A DNA stretch of 64,000 bases, taken from positions 12,231,418 through 12,295,417 of the forward strand of contig JAVDOI010000019.1 of assembly GCA_032191485.1 (NCBI GenBank), written 5' to 3'. The stretch's first letter is position 1. Every line of letters begins with the position of its first letter. The translations under genes and the position numbers were made by a program. The notes under the pieces are model-generated. The model did not search any database, had not been told where the DNA came from, and saw only the letters and a program-made list of their open reading frames with translations. The DNA is from Leptoclinus maculatus. Taxonomy: Eukaryota > Chordata > Actinopteri > Perciformes > Stichaeidae. Below are positions 1 through 13,225 of this stretch, piece by piece.

Positions 1-3000
1 ATTAAAAAGCGTTCCCCCCATTAAAGTTTAAATGTCGTCTGAAGTGCAAATGAAGGAATCTCAGTGTCTCTACGTGTGTGATACCGATGCACTGAGGTAC
101 CCTTTACTGTCTGTAACCGGGCTCTTCAACCGAGCAGACACTGTATGTTTCCTGTGAACACAGAGGTTTATATTACAGGTAATGAGCGTTACCTATAGTG
201 TCATAGTTTGAAGCATAGGGACTCTAACCAAGCTGGTGCACTCACTCAAGCACACAAATCACACAATACGCCGGCCCCCGTCTCCCTCCCCCCTCGCTGC
301 CTCTACTTTGACTTTCTGCGGTGGTTTCATTTTAAAGTCCCCGGTGTGCACTTTCCTCCCGCCTTCTCTCTTTCTGCTGCAATTACCATACACCTGTGTC
401 CACTCGCCTTCTGCCTGACAGCCCAGTCTCTCCACATAAGCCTAAACATCCTGCGGTAGAGTAACACGGCCCACATTAAAAGCCCACGGCTCCCTTTCAT
501 CAACCAGAGAAAGCACAAGCAGCCATTTGGCAGGAAAAAAAAACCCCTCCCCCGCTGCCATTTTATGCTACTGGCATTAGCTCTCACCTGTGCACATTTG
601 CATCATTGTCAGCCACTTTGACCAGCCAGTATGAAAAAGGTGTTAATCTGTTCACTTTGAAGGGAAATAGACAGTTTGACACCACATACTGTACGTCACA
701 TTTAATTGAAGCATGTTTTATCTTCGTGCACCGGTCTGTGGGTGAATTATTAGCATACAGTAAGAGCACGGTGCATGTTTGTAATTACACACAACCAGAA
801 TATGCTCTAAATTGCAGTTTTGATTTTCGTTGGTCGCGACTGCTTTTCTGCTTAGAAAGTGGACCTAAAAGTGTAGCAGATGGATGAAATAATGGGCAGG
901 TCCGTAATAACAATAATTAGCCTCCATCCACAGAGGGCGTCTCAGCCAGAGCTTAAGGAGGAGGACAAGTAATTGATGGCCTGGGATCAGCCTTCTCCTC
1001 TATTGTCATCCTGTTTACCATGCCTAATTATGGCTCACAGAGGAAGACGTGGGTATTATCATTAACCAATGTATAATCAGAAATAATTCTTTTTGATTGG
1101 CTCCTCATGAAACATCCCTCCAAATCCACCGCCACGCTGCGTCTCTCACAAAAAAAACAGACTTTTTAAATATTCCGTTTTTTTTAAAAGTACTCTTGAT
1201 TTCCTTGGCGCTCCCTGTGATTGTTGCTTAAGTGCGATGATGCACCGAGCACCATACTCTTTAGCTGTCGTCTCAAAATAATCCTATAGTCTCATTGCAG
1301 ACGAGTTGATTTCCTCTTTCTGCCCGCTCCCCCCCCTCTCTCTCTCTCTGCTGGAGAACGACACCACAGCGATGCCTAGTTACAATACAGACAAACGGAT
1401 GCATTGTGTCATTTTGTAACTATTTCAGTTCTTGTCTGTTTGAAATGGTTCATTTACAGTTTTTGAGTCAGACTCAAAAAGTGCGTCGGACACAAAGGCC
1501 AAGTGGAAGGGTCTCAGGATGAGGACGTAAGGGTTTATAGTTTTGTCCCACCGTCTTTGTACCTCTGAAGACTTTTCAGAGGACTGTGAGGCCGGCACAT
1601 AACCAGGTAATGGCTCATTGTACAACTGTACATTGTTCATGTGGGTCTGAGCCTCAGAGAAGAGCTCCGCTGTCTGTGTGGTACGTGTGCCATTCGCCGC
1701 TGAGTTGAGTGTGTAAAACTAAACCGACAGTTACCCCTGGATTCACCCACCGTGGCAAATCCAAAATGATGGGAGGAAAGCTAAGATGACAGCCAGGCTA
1801 TATTTAACCCCCGCTTGTATTGGTGTTCACTTGGCACAACTCTGCCTGCGGCCACACTCGATGAACACGGAAATATTTGAGGAAGAAACAACTTCTTTGT
1901 TTGGTGTTGTACGTCTGTGCGCATGATATAGTGATGGCTCAACTGTGAGAGGCACTACCCTCACCGAAATACTTCACATGAGTCACAACTGGCAATTATT
2001 CACAGCTCGAAACACAAACTATAAGTAACCACTTTAGAATTAGACAGCTTTAGTAGCTCAGAGCTTTAGTGGCTCAGAGCTCATCACTTATCCAGAAAGC
2101 TGCTTCTAGCCCCAAATGTATGGACCACTGATGGTGCGTCGCCTCATAAAACCATGGCCGAGATCCGGGACTCAGATGAGTTACCTCGGGATCGGGTAGT
2201 CGAGTCTCTTTGCCGTACGCGTGATGTGAGGAAACGCTGTTGCATCAGGAGCGCTGCCATTCATCCATGAAATGGGACAGATTACATCCGTCAGGGATAA
2301 GACGGTAAAATGGGGGCCGGATATGAGGTACGGCGAGTCTCCCAAAACTCAATAATGCCACACTCTCTCATCTGACGGCCAGAAAGATAAGGGGCGTCTG
2401 GATGGCAGTGATGTGGCGCCACAGGTGTGTTTCCTTTTTTATTTTTATCTTGCATAATCCCATTCAGCTGTTGTATTGTGTTTATTCTGGCACAGTTGCA
2501 GCACTATTCAGCATATAGTATACAGTGTGCCGGTTCTATGGTGAAGGCGTGACCAGCCCTGCTTTGCCTCTGATTGGCTAGTACGCTATGCCTTCGTTAG
2601 TTGGAGTCAGTCAGAGTTTTTGCGTTTGTGTCCGTCTGAAATTTCGAGTGGTAGATTTCTCTCCATTATCATTTAAAGTGCAAATGTGACGCAAGAACTG
2701 GAAGCTTGACAGGCAAATGTGACCAATATTCCTATTTTTAAATGGTTCTTTAAATGACTCTCTTTTTTCTGAAGCATAAATCCTACAGGTCCCTTTCATA
2801 GACCCTCGTTGCCCTTTACTGTTTCTCAGCTTTTGTGCTTGACTTTCTTTAGACCTTTGTGAATTTGATGAGACAGAGGTCTGCCTACGCAAGATTAGTT
2901 TGAATTAGGCAGAAGTAGAACCAAGGAGTTCAGACAAAGAAAACCGTGCAGGAACTTCACTCATGCATATAATCCAATAAGGGGATAAATGTGACAATAA

Positions 3001-6000
3001 TGGCAACTGATTTGTGCGAGTTCGGTGCAGAAACACGACAGAATAACACTGAGAATTCAAGTTTCACAAAGTTAAGGCTTTTTGGTTTACATTTTGAATC
3101 GTAGACCCTGATTTGACGGATAAAATCAATGAATGAGGAGCTCATATGCTGTTTGAAACTTTTTATTAACTTTTAGTACGCCAGAAATGGTTGCCATACT
3201 TTTTAGAATTTATTAACCGAGCCCTGAGTGGTGCATCCGAGCTTTTCCAACTTCAAGTGAACCATTACCTCCTCAGCCCAGCGGCTATTTATAGGGAGCG
3301 GAGATAGACTTCCAATTATATCGAATGAGATGTTCAAAACCTGGCGTGGCTTGGTTCAGGGTCTTTGGACGTATCGCACATAAACGAGAGAGTTTCTAAG
3401 ACTTTAGCCCAAAATTGTCTCATTTTTGGACAGGCCTAAGATGAATGAATAAGGGTGACTGGGTCTTGGTTGCACCGTTGAGAGGTTGGGTGAAATTCTG
3501 GATAGACCTGGGCAAGCCTACTCCTGGACAGATGCAGCCTTTGAATTATTTTGAATTAGATCAAACTATACCTGGCACATGTGGAGGCTGCGTGGACGAT
3601 TGCAGGTTTCATCTAAGAGTCTCTCACCCAAGTCCTCCCGTTTTAATTTAAGATGCACAAAAAAGAAGGCAAGGTTCTTCAGTAAAACATCATAAATCTG
3701 AGATATAGAGCTTTGTTCAAATTGATAGGTAGCTGAGCGCAAACCAAGATACTATTGGATGCATTATGACAACACACATGCAACCCTCATACACTGTTTT
3801 ACTCCTCCCAGCTCTCCATCTCTTCTCAGCAGGAGAGTAATAATGGACGCCCACTCTGTTAGAAGCCTGTTACCTTTTCATGTCTCTTTCATCCATTTAT
3901 TCTCCCTGCTTTTCTCCCTCTTACTCTGTTTGGTTGTCTCTTTTCATACATATCAGCTGCACTGGACAAACCAGTCTCCAATCAGGTTCTTATCCCCCTA
4001 AATTGGATAAAAGATTAAGGGAGCTAAGCTTGTTCAGTACAGAAATCTCACAATCTTCCAGCTAAAATCATAGATTTATTCAGCTGCAGCTCACACATCA
4101 CAAAAACATGAAACGCTGTAAAGCCTTTGTGCACATGGGATCCAGAGATAAATACAGATTAGCAGAGCAAGCAGTCTCTCAACAACTAATTATAAGCTGT
4201 GATTTCAAAGTCTCACTCTTTCTTCATTGTGATGCACAGCTCTGAGGTTCACTAGTGAGGAAGAATGATGTTAGCCTCCGGCGAGAGGCTACCTCATTAG
4301 CATCTCTGAGATTACCGTTGTTTTTTTTTTTTTCTTTCTCAAGCAGCGGGTTGTCTTGTATGATAAATGACACAAAGTGGTTTTCATTCATTTCCCCCCT
4401 ATAGCTTGTGCAGTCGCCATGATTGTGGGCCGAGATCAGAGATCATTAAGCGTCATTATGCAGTCTTCGCACGTGGAACCAGAATTTTCCACTATCTGGT
4501 TCGACATTTTTCACCCTGCCAAGCACGGCCTGTGTTTTATGTGTTCATTTATTGTAGTTGTATTCATTCATTTACAATGATAGACAGTCTGTGTTGTGTT
4601 GTTTTGAAGAATTCTCTGACATGTATGTTGTATTATGTGTTGATAAGCTCAAGATGTAATAACCACTGATATGTGAGGGGCCAAGTGGAAGCCACCAAGG
4701 CTGACATTAAGAGGCAACATTCTCCTCTTATAACCGTAGTGGAACAATAATTATAAAAATTGACACCGATACCAGGTTATTCAGATAAATCAGGTTAATT
4801 AAGCAGTAAATTGGGCGGTGTATTTACAAGCACTATTAACGTTTTACTCTAAATCCTCCTTTATATGCATCAGCAGTCTTTTTCATGCCTAAGTGCACGA
4901 TTTAAAACACAATTTTAAACCTGATTACTTGTGTACATGACCAAGAAATCGTCCATCCTTCTCTTATTAATGCCACAGTTACAGAAACCTGTTTCCATGA
5001 AGAAATCAGATTACTGCATGAAGTCGACTGTGACCTAGTATAGTTAGTTAGATAGCATAGTTTAGATATTATAACATTTTGCCGTCCTCCATGACAGAAT
5101 TTCCAACCGTATGTTATGTAGCTCGCTCACACTGAAGACAGTTGTTCAACAGAATATTAAGAGAAAGCTGCATTCTTATACAGTGCAGTTTTTCTGGTCC
5201 TCATCAACGACGTCCATTCCTTCTCTGTAACGTGTGAATGATTGTAAAACTGTTCATTTCCCACTTTTCTAAATGAATAAGGCCCAACGGACTGCAGCGA
5301 TAGATTGTATTTAGGGAGAAGAAAATGTGAACGAATAAGAAGATTGCATATTCTTTGAACTGCAGTTATTATTGAATCCTCGTTCTTCTTTTGGACCCTT
5401 TTTGTAAGCCTCAGAATATTACAGTGGAAGTTATTACATTCTTCGGCTGCCCAGACTTTGGACTGATTAGGATCTCATTGTGCAAATTAGACAGCCTCAC
5501 CTGGTCCCTTTTGATGGCCCAATTGAAGCCCAAAAAAAACATATTTCTTTCACAATTTTGAAAAGACGTTTGCTGCCGCCCCGCTTGTCCGTTTTCCCTC
5601 CGAGCCCACACAAAGACACTAACTCTCTCCAATTTATTTTTGATGACAATTTGTAGAATGCAAACAAATCAGGAGAAGTAGTGTCACGTCACAAACGAAA
5701 GCGATGGGCGATTCGCTCTTTTTCCGACTCACCCTGATTGCCAGAGAGTGGATGAGGGTGCATGAGGCAGACCACTTGGTTGCCACTTAGGTAGCATTCG
5801 GACTGATGAAAATGAGGCTCTTGAGTTGGGAAGGTTAACTGAGTGACGTAAACAAACAGGACTGTCATTGCCACGCTTTATTTATAACCGTTTATAGTGG
5901 AGCGTTTAGCAGCTAAAGAGACAGAGATTTCCCTCAGGAGTTGGTGGAGACCAAAACCAGAGCTGAAAGGAACGAGAGCGACTAGTGGACTTCAGTGCAT

Positions 6001-6209
6001 CACGTGGCCCAGAAACATGACTTCATAATGAATGTTAGTGTCGCTGTTAACACAGCTGTGTGTCTGCTGGATGTGCTGCATTGTCCTCTATCAAATAACA
6101 TAAACAAAAAATTATCTTACAAAAAAGTGCCTTTGTTTTTCAAAGAAGTCAAAATGTTAAAAAAACTAAAAGTGTAATCTTAATCTTAATCTTTACTTTG
6201 TCACTGCAG
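1..6209 (+). other. Large intron of the synaptotagmin gene
   Basis: I found no coding exon here. The first synaptotagmin exon in the window starts at 6210 with a split codon (phase 2), so the exon before it, which should carry the start of the C2B domain, must lie left of position 1. The stretch holds AT-rich single-copy-looking DNA. It also has a short direct repeat at about 2046-2080 (two copies of an 18-bp unit) and a T-run at about 4320-4333. A block at about 900-1110 looks like a conserved noncoding element because of its dense homeobox-type TAATTA and ATTA motifs. Open frames in this stretch are short and lack splice signals. That it is intronic rather than intergenic is inferred from the phase of the exon at 6210. 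Confidence 0.7.
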
Positions 6210-9200
6210 ATCCGTATGCGAAGCTCCACCTGATGCAAAACGGCAAGAGGCTGAAGAAGAAGAAGACGACAATCAAGAAGAACACCCTCAACCCTTACTA
6301 CAACGAGTCCTTTAGCTTTGAAGTCCCGTTTGAACAAATCCAGGTACATTCCCTTCCGTTGAGCAGATTATTAAACATCCATTCTCATAACTCTGAGATC
6401 TCTTATTAAAGGTAATGTGCTTTACTGTAGAGAAGCTCATTTACCAAATAATCAGTTTAGAGGCTTTTCATCACAACGGAATAATCACAGGCTCCTCATT
6501 TTATATCGGCCTCGGTTTCGCAAATTTGACAAGCCAATTGCTCGGCGGATGTTATTCTATGCACTTGTTATTGCCTGTAGCATTTACCTCCGTGCTATTT
6601 TTTGCATGTCTTACAATCATTACTAACATAATGGATACAGCATTAACTGCAGACAAAGAAGGAGTAAAGGAGTTAATCGTTTTCCAGAACATTACGAAGG
6701 AATGGATAATGAATGCACAAACTTTGCCAGAAAGGAAGAGCAACAAACTACTTTATCTCTTCATGTAAGACGGTAATTGAGTCAAATTGATTAAGCCTGT
6801 CACAGCTCACAAATTACGGGTTTGGGTCCATGAGCCTCATTTTCAATTCAAACTGTGTTGATCCCAATAAACCTCGTCCAAATCAAGCCCTTATTTAGTA
6901 GTGCTGATACCAGCGTTACTGCTGACTTTACATGTATTATCTCATCATGTTGTAGGGAAAAGGAATACAGCTCAATTAGATTTTTCACATTCTGTATAAC
7001 AAAGTGCAGAGATTGTGTGGGAATTACAATTAGTGGTTTTAATTGGTCTATTCCACTAACAGACGGTGTAGTATTGACTGAAGCAGTTCCACATCATCCT
7101 TAGTAAACACACACACAATTAGCTTTGCAGAACTCAGTGACAACATTTAGATTATTTAGTTTTATCACTTTTTCCCCACGAAGACGAATTAAAACTGTGA
7201 AACTTTTGAGTTGTTAATACAAAAATCTGTCAATTTATATAGCAGATTGTATACCCAAAGCCAATTCACAGTGTTCACAAGTACAAACTAGTATTAAGAT
7301 TTAGTAAAAACTGGAAAATAGATAGGAGGAAGTTCAGGATTTCAGCGCAAGGTAGCAATTTAAAGGAGCAGTGTGTAGGATCTAGTTGCCTGCAAGTTAG
7401 CAATGCACTGGTTTCCTTGACAAAAAACAAGATGAAAAGAAGCTCTCTGGCAAACAAAAACGATTATGATACCTGCACATTTTGTTCAGTAAGATAATCT
7501 TCACAAATGAACACCACTGTTCTGATTTTTTAAGCCTGAATGCAGAAGTAAAACTCTAAAATTAGGCTAAAAACAAACTACACCGCCACATTCACCACTA
7601 AGCTAAAGGCGGAGACGTGAGGGCATGATGACGTTTGGTAGTCCACATATTAGCAACCGCCTTTTTTAAGACACGTAAAAGCTTCAAAATTCCTGAGGGA
7701 CAAATTTTCTGTGACAGAACAAAACATTAAAATCTCATGAAGCTTGTTTTAACCACAGACACTTATTGCAGGTATCTAACCAAAAACCCATTAAAAAATT
7801 AGGGGGAACACAAAAATGCTGACTCATTTGCAATAAGCTTATGTCCTAAAATATTGAGCTGTTAGTGAATTCAATGCTATTCCATAATGTGATTGTTGTT
7901 GGTTAATCAATCACAGCAAGACGAATAGAATCAGCAGAGCAACACTTATTGGTCAGTGATGATGAACAAAATAGTGTGCTAATTTAGAATAAAAGAAAGC
8001 TGTGATTCAATTAGCAAATTGTAGGTGAACTGTCCCTTTAAAGACCAACTAACCCCAACCAGCCATCTGGGAACCTTATTCAGTATATCATTACATGGCG
8101 AATTAGACATGCTCTTTTACAGCAGTGGCTCTGAGCTCATGCAGGTGGAAGTATCCCCGTCTCAGTGTGCCAGTGGATCGAAACTTAATCGGAGCTCTTT
8201 GTGCACTAATTCATATTCTCTGCCAGAGATTGATGCCCAGGTTACTCCTCTTTGCAGTGTCGCTTTGAATGAACACATGCCGAGGCTGACTCTTAGGCCT
8301 CTGAGTAATCAAGCATTCTGCTGTGTTTGGCTCTGGTCAGTTACTGTTAATCAACATTCATGTCTGAAGGAGCACCTCATTCTTTGCATTACTGTGCTAA
8401 CCAGCAGTGTTTCATATAGATAAATGCACAAATGCATACTATAACTGATGTTTTAGTGCAAACCTTGCTTAGTTTATCAGGGCTTTGATCAGGATTGAGT
8501 AGATCTTTGAATTGGAAAATTCTCAGCTTGATGCTCTTCACATTTCCAGTTTTTTGGGAATAAATAGAAAAACTGCAATGATTGTCAGGTGACTTATGAG
8601 ACATGCAGTGCAGACACAAAGCAACAGTGATTATCTGATTATCATTTATATTGTGTCTTAGAGCACAGAGGCCAGCCTGTGTGATGTATGACAGTGATAT
8701 CTTTTTCCTACAGTTTATCAGATCTTGTGATATTTGTGTGTCGTGGACCTTAAAATGTCTGTTGTGCTGGAAGTTGCTGCTCTCTTGGTTTTATTTCCCT
8801 GTCTGTCTGCACAAATCCAATACAAATAATAATAAACCAACAATAAACCACTTTTCTAAACAAAGGTTACTCAGGGCTTTTAATCGTAGAAAGAGAAATA
8901 AGAGACAGCCACATTAACAAGATCAAATAAAGAATAAAAACAAACATTTCTGTCATAAAATGATGACCAATATAATAGAATGATGACCAATCTCACCAGG
9001 AGGTCTGTTTAGTGACCGTCTGCTTATCACATAATCTTCACCAGCAGACATTGACTTAACAAAGAGGAGTTTCATTGTTTGACTAAAGCTAACACGGCTG
9101 TTTAGAGATGAAGCATTAACAGTTCATATGCTGACGACACCTCGGTTTACGTTCACGTTCTCTGTTCCTCTCCTACTTTTCCCCTTTCTGCAGAAAGTGC

Positions 9201-9400
9201 AAGTTGTTATAACTGTCCTGGACTATGACAAGATCGGCAAGAACGATGCCATTGGCAAGGTCTTTGTGGGCCTCAACAGCTCGGGGACGGAGCTCCGCCA
9301 CTGGTCCGACATGCTGGCCAACCCCAGGAGACCCATCGCCCAGTGGCACGTGCTGAAGCCTGAGGAAGAGGTGGACGCTCAGCTCTCCACCAAGAAATAG
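6210..9400 (+). CDS. Synaptotagmin, SYT1/SYT2 class, last two coding exons (partial)
   Basis: Two coding exons are visible: 6210-6343 (134 nt, donor GTACAT) and 9194-9400 (207 nt, TAG at 9398-9400, acceptor TTTCTGCAG). They join in phase 0 and encode about 113 residues, the C-terminal part of the C2B domain. The first exon starts DPYAKLHLMQNGK, followed by the polybasic KRLKKKKT strand that binds PI(4,5)P2 and AP-2 or SNAREs in this family. The second carries VLDYDKIGKNDAIG, whose aspartates belong to the C2B Ca2+-binding loops, then the conserved RHWSDMLANPRRPIAQWH. Synaptotagmins are vesicle-membrane Ca2+ sensors for fast exocytosis. The stretch NTLNPYYNESFSFEVPFEQ is SYT1-like, while the tail LKPEEEVDAQLSTKK is SYT2-like, so the paralogue is not resolved. 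It does not look like SYT5, SYT8 or SYT9. The transmembrane and C2A exons lie outside the window to the left. Confidence 0.93.
6344..9193 (+). other. Last intron of the synaptotagmin gene
   Basis: A 2.85-kb intron splits the C2B domain between the IQ and KVQ residues. It has a GT donor at 6344 and a pyrimidine-rich TTTCTGCAG acceptor ending at 9193. It contains part of a dispersed repeat at about 7355-7700, typified by a GGAGCAGTGTGTAGGAT motif. A 117-codon open frame at 6415-6768 has no recognisable domain and I treat it as chance. Confidence 0.85.
7355..7700. repeat. Dispersed teleost repeat in the synaptotagmin intron
   Basis: The segment opens with AAAGGAGCAGTGTGTAGGAT, a motif I recognise from interspersed repeats of spiny-rayed fishes. 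It is followed by degraded sequence with short inverted motifs and no open frame. Boundaries are approximate. Family assignment would need a repeat library. Confidence 0.4.
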
Positions 9401-12400
9401 GCAGGGCCCTTTCAGCACCTGCCTTGTAGTACTCTTTAGCCAGTATGTGTAAATACCTCAGTGATATATGGGTCCATCCATTTTACCCCCCCTTTACCCC
9501 GCCTCTCAGTCTCATCCAGCTTCACCGCTCCTGATATCACAAACAGTCCTAATTGTTCAAACTTCCTGCGACCTCCCACCCTCTGCTTTTTTAATATCAG
9601 ATTCCCCACTTTGTTTTGCTTTCTCTTTTTATTTCCTTCCTCTCTGATTCAGCAGTTTCTGTTTTTCATCTCCGTGCCCTTAACCGCCCCGACCAAATGC
9701 CCCCCTTCTTTTAAGCAATATGATCTGTATAGATAGCGCATGACTGAAAGAATTTATTGTACCACAGTTGTATATATAAGTATGCAGACAAAAATGATTT
9801 CTAGTTTATGTGTTTGTATGTTGTTACCCGTTTCCTAATCTGTGTATATCTTGATGTTTTTAATAAGATGTTCTATTTTAAATGATGTAAATGCAGATAT
9901 AGAGGAAAGCCAATATTATATATCCCAGGATTTAAAGATTCTACCTTATTACCTTATTGCATTCCAGAAAAAAAGGAGAATTCCAACCTGCAAGACACTA
10001 GTGGAAATATATTCACATTATAAAGGACAATGTCTGTTCAGCAAAGGATCACCACGGAAAAGACAGATGAATATATACACTCAAAACTCCAAAATACAAG
10101 GCCATTAACTGCTATGGTTCTGAGGGGGAAATGATGCTGCTGGAAATTATACAAGCACATGATTTCTTACAACTTTTTGTACTTATTTATCAATCAGAGG
10201 ACCTATATGTTTAGCTTGAGGCACACTGTTACCAGAAACAAACCAGTTAGCATTTATTTCATCCATATTTGGCAGAATAAGTGAAATATTCACTTAAACT
10301 GGCTCGTTTTCTTTTTCAAAAATGGAAAATAATAGAAACAAAGACTCATTACTCAACCTTTAAAAAAACCGACCCCATGTGAAAAAAGCACCAAGCTGTA
10401 GCCATTGTGTCCTTAACCTCGTTTAACAATATTTTGTTAACTGTTTACTTTGAACAGCCTTGTCGTTGTTGGGAGTATTTAGGCCGGGGTCCGATCTTTG
10501 AGAGGGCGTAAAGATAAGAAGTAAAAAAAGAGAGTTGTGACTCTGGTTTTAAGAGGACTATTTTTTAGAGCAATTCAACGTCTTGACTATTTTTCGTAAA
10601 CTGCATGATTTTTTTAACAATCTTTACTAAAGGCTGGGACGAGGGGGAGATCTACTGACACCAGGGGCTGTCTCTTCTGATACAATCCCCTTGCCTTCAA
10701 TCAGAGGAGAGCAAAGAAAAAACCAGAGTAACGTCTCAAACGTTCAATGTATATGGTTATGTTGACGGAGGCGAAGCGAGTTCTAAACACTGCCATTTTC
10801 AGAGGAGACTTATGTAAAGATCCTCTCTTCATGCACACTCCCACCTGATCGTGGTTGTAGCTTTGGTTTATTGGGAACAATGTCTTTGGCTGCAATGGTG
10901 CCCTGAATCGCAGTCTTTGCTTTGCGTTGCCTTCTCACAGTGACAATAGAGCTAGCCATGTTTTACTGCCAATTTGAACTTTTATGTGGCTGCTGTTTTG
11001 CACTGGATGTCTTTGAACTAGCTTGTTGACTTCTTTAAAGAACAATTTTGGGGATAATTGCTGTGCTGGGCTTTAATTCAGGACACCTGCAGTGGGAGCC
11101 AGAAATCCGCCTGCTCGATCGTCTTTAACTAAAAAGAAAAAAATGAAGAAAGCAATGATGACAAATCACGTTTCAGCCAACAGCAGTTACATCAGTTTTG
11201 TTTTCTTGTTGGCACAGGACTACACCACGAGCGAAATAACCGTAAAGTTAATGGTCTGCGTAGGCTCCATCACGTCCTTTACTACGGGTCCGATTAGCAA
11301 AGGAATAAGTTTGAATCCATGAAACCCATGAAGTCTCTTATCTTGGGGGAACCTCTTGCATATACTCGATGCTAGCTTCAGGAGGACTTTCTAAATGTTT
11401 TCAATGTTATTGTGTAGTTGATAGCACTAATATGAAAAAGCTACTTGTCATTCCATAGGAGTCTCTGAGGACTGCTTTGTGTATCACTGTGACTGCCGTG
11501 TGTGCTTAGAGATGTAGACTTATCAATAGGTAGCGAAAACCAGTTTGTTCTGTAGTGATGTTGTAGCGTTTACTGCCATGTTTCCCTTCTACACGCAGAG
11601 AAAGAGCGCGAGAGAGAGAGCGCGCGCGCTGGCGTCGCCAGACTGCACGCGGCAAAAAATAAAAGGCAGAAAGACATTTTATCTGAGCGCGAGTGGGTCG
11701 TTTCACACAGCATTTTGTTGAGCACTGTGCAATACTTGTATGTTCATCCCATAGTGTTAACGTGGGTGGTGTTGCCCGAGAGGGAAAAAAAGATTCTAAC
11801 CCTTGTGGGTGATTCCAGTCCAGAGAGATGTTTCTCCTTTCCAGTGAAATGGTTTAGGACACAGCACACGTACATTCAGCTTACAGGTTTGGACCTTGAC
11901 ACCTTTTCGACCTCTGTTTAGGGTGTCCTCCCTTTTTCGCAGGTTTCGTTTTTTTTTCTTCTTGCACACAGTTCCAGCATCAGAAGTTTCAGGGAGTATT
12001 AGTTAAATACCAAACAAGATTCTACATTTAAATATCCCCTTAAAATGCCGTGTATATATTTACATATTTGTGTCAAAAAAATGTATATCTAGAATAAATA
12101 TAAAAGTGACATGAATATGAATACTCAGCTGCAAATATCATTTTATCCATCTCTCGTCCATATACTATATCTCATCATCATTATTTCATTTTGAACTAAC
12201 TGCCCATAAATCCCTTTTATATTTGAGATGAAAACTCTGAATGTACAGTATGGACTGTGTTGGTGTAGATTACTTTAACCGTGAGATTAGATGTACTTTG
12301 CACTTTTTGTTGTAAAAAAAAAATGTCCCTTTGTTTATTTTTTTTCAACTAGTAGGAATTTATTTCATAACCCTTGGGGGTAGAATCTCCCCTGTCTGAT

Positions 12401-13225
12401 TGCATTCCAAAATCATACTTTAATACAGCTGCACTTTTTTTATTTGACATGTTTTACAATATGTAGATTCGTGAATTCCAGTACAGCTTCAGATTTAAAT
12501 GAAAACAATGGATTTAAAGTACAAGGTAAAGGCTTTATAAACAAGGCCTTAGCAATCTGATATTCATGCAAAAAAAAGGTTGTACTTATGGAATTATCCG
12601 ATCAAAAGCTGAAAGAAAATCAGAGTTACAACAGAAATAAATATGTATAAACCTATCAGGGAATTCAGTAACAGGCAGCATTGCACAACCCATCGGATTG
12701 CGATGTGTGCGGACACAACCACAAAGCCATTACCTGCAACGCAATGCTCCTCTTATTGTGATTTCCTACCAAAGTATGCATGCATAATCAAAACCCCAAA
12801 ATGCTCCTCTTGTAAGAAAAACAAAGCTCTCTGTGCGACAAGGAACTACAGATTCCCTCCAGTGGCTGTGACGAAAAGCCACACTGACCCTTCAAAAACA
12901 AAGCTGTGTAAAGTATTAGAATCTGATGCTGTAGAAAGATCCTAGTTGCCTTTGTGTATATCAACTGCCTGCTTGAGTATTTTGTGCGTGGAAACTTTTC
13001 TCTGTAATCTCGTAGAACTGTTTGGGGTGTTTTTTCCTGCCATATCGCTCGCGGTGACGGCGAGCCGCTGACAGTTATATTTGCTGTGTATACCTTCATT
13101 TCTGACGAGGTGTTTTACAGTTTTGTTTCACTTTTGTGTAGTGATTCACTCTGTGGAGTTTTCTGACTGTTGTTATATAACTTCATATACACAAATGATC
13201 AATAAAAATGTTTTATTTCCTGTTG
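9401..13225 (+). other. Probable long 3' UTR of the synaptotagmin gene
   Basis: After the TAG at 9398-9400 there is about 3.8 kb of AT-rich, non-coding-looking sequence on the same strand. Candidate poly(A) signals are AATAAA near 12094, near 12634 and at 13201-13206. The last is followed by a U-rich stretch (TGTTTTATTTCCTG), which makes it the best terminal site. TGTAAATA at about 9449-9456 is a Pumilio-type element. Long 3' UTRs are usual for neuronal synaptotagmin mRNAs. The extent is inferred; RNA reads would fix it. Confidence 0.55.
13201..13206 (+). terminator. Candidate poly(A) signal of the synaptotagmin gene
   Basis: A canonical AATAAA followed within 30 nt by a U/GU-rich downstream element. 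It is the last good signal before the sequence changes character and before the next promoter near 14600. Confidence 0.5.

Noticed and set aside
6415..6768. 117-codon + strand frame with hydrophobic stretches right after a synaptotagmin exon
   Set aside because: It is intronic. The hydrophobic runs reflect AT-rich codons, and there is no family resemblance.
6210..9400. Calling the synaptotagmin SYT9 from synteny
   Set aside because: The C2B residues (NGKRLKKKKTTIKKNTLNPY, RHWSDMLANPRRPIAQWH) are SYT1/SYT2 type. SYT9 belongs to a clearly different subclass.
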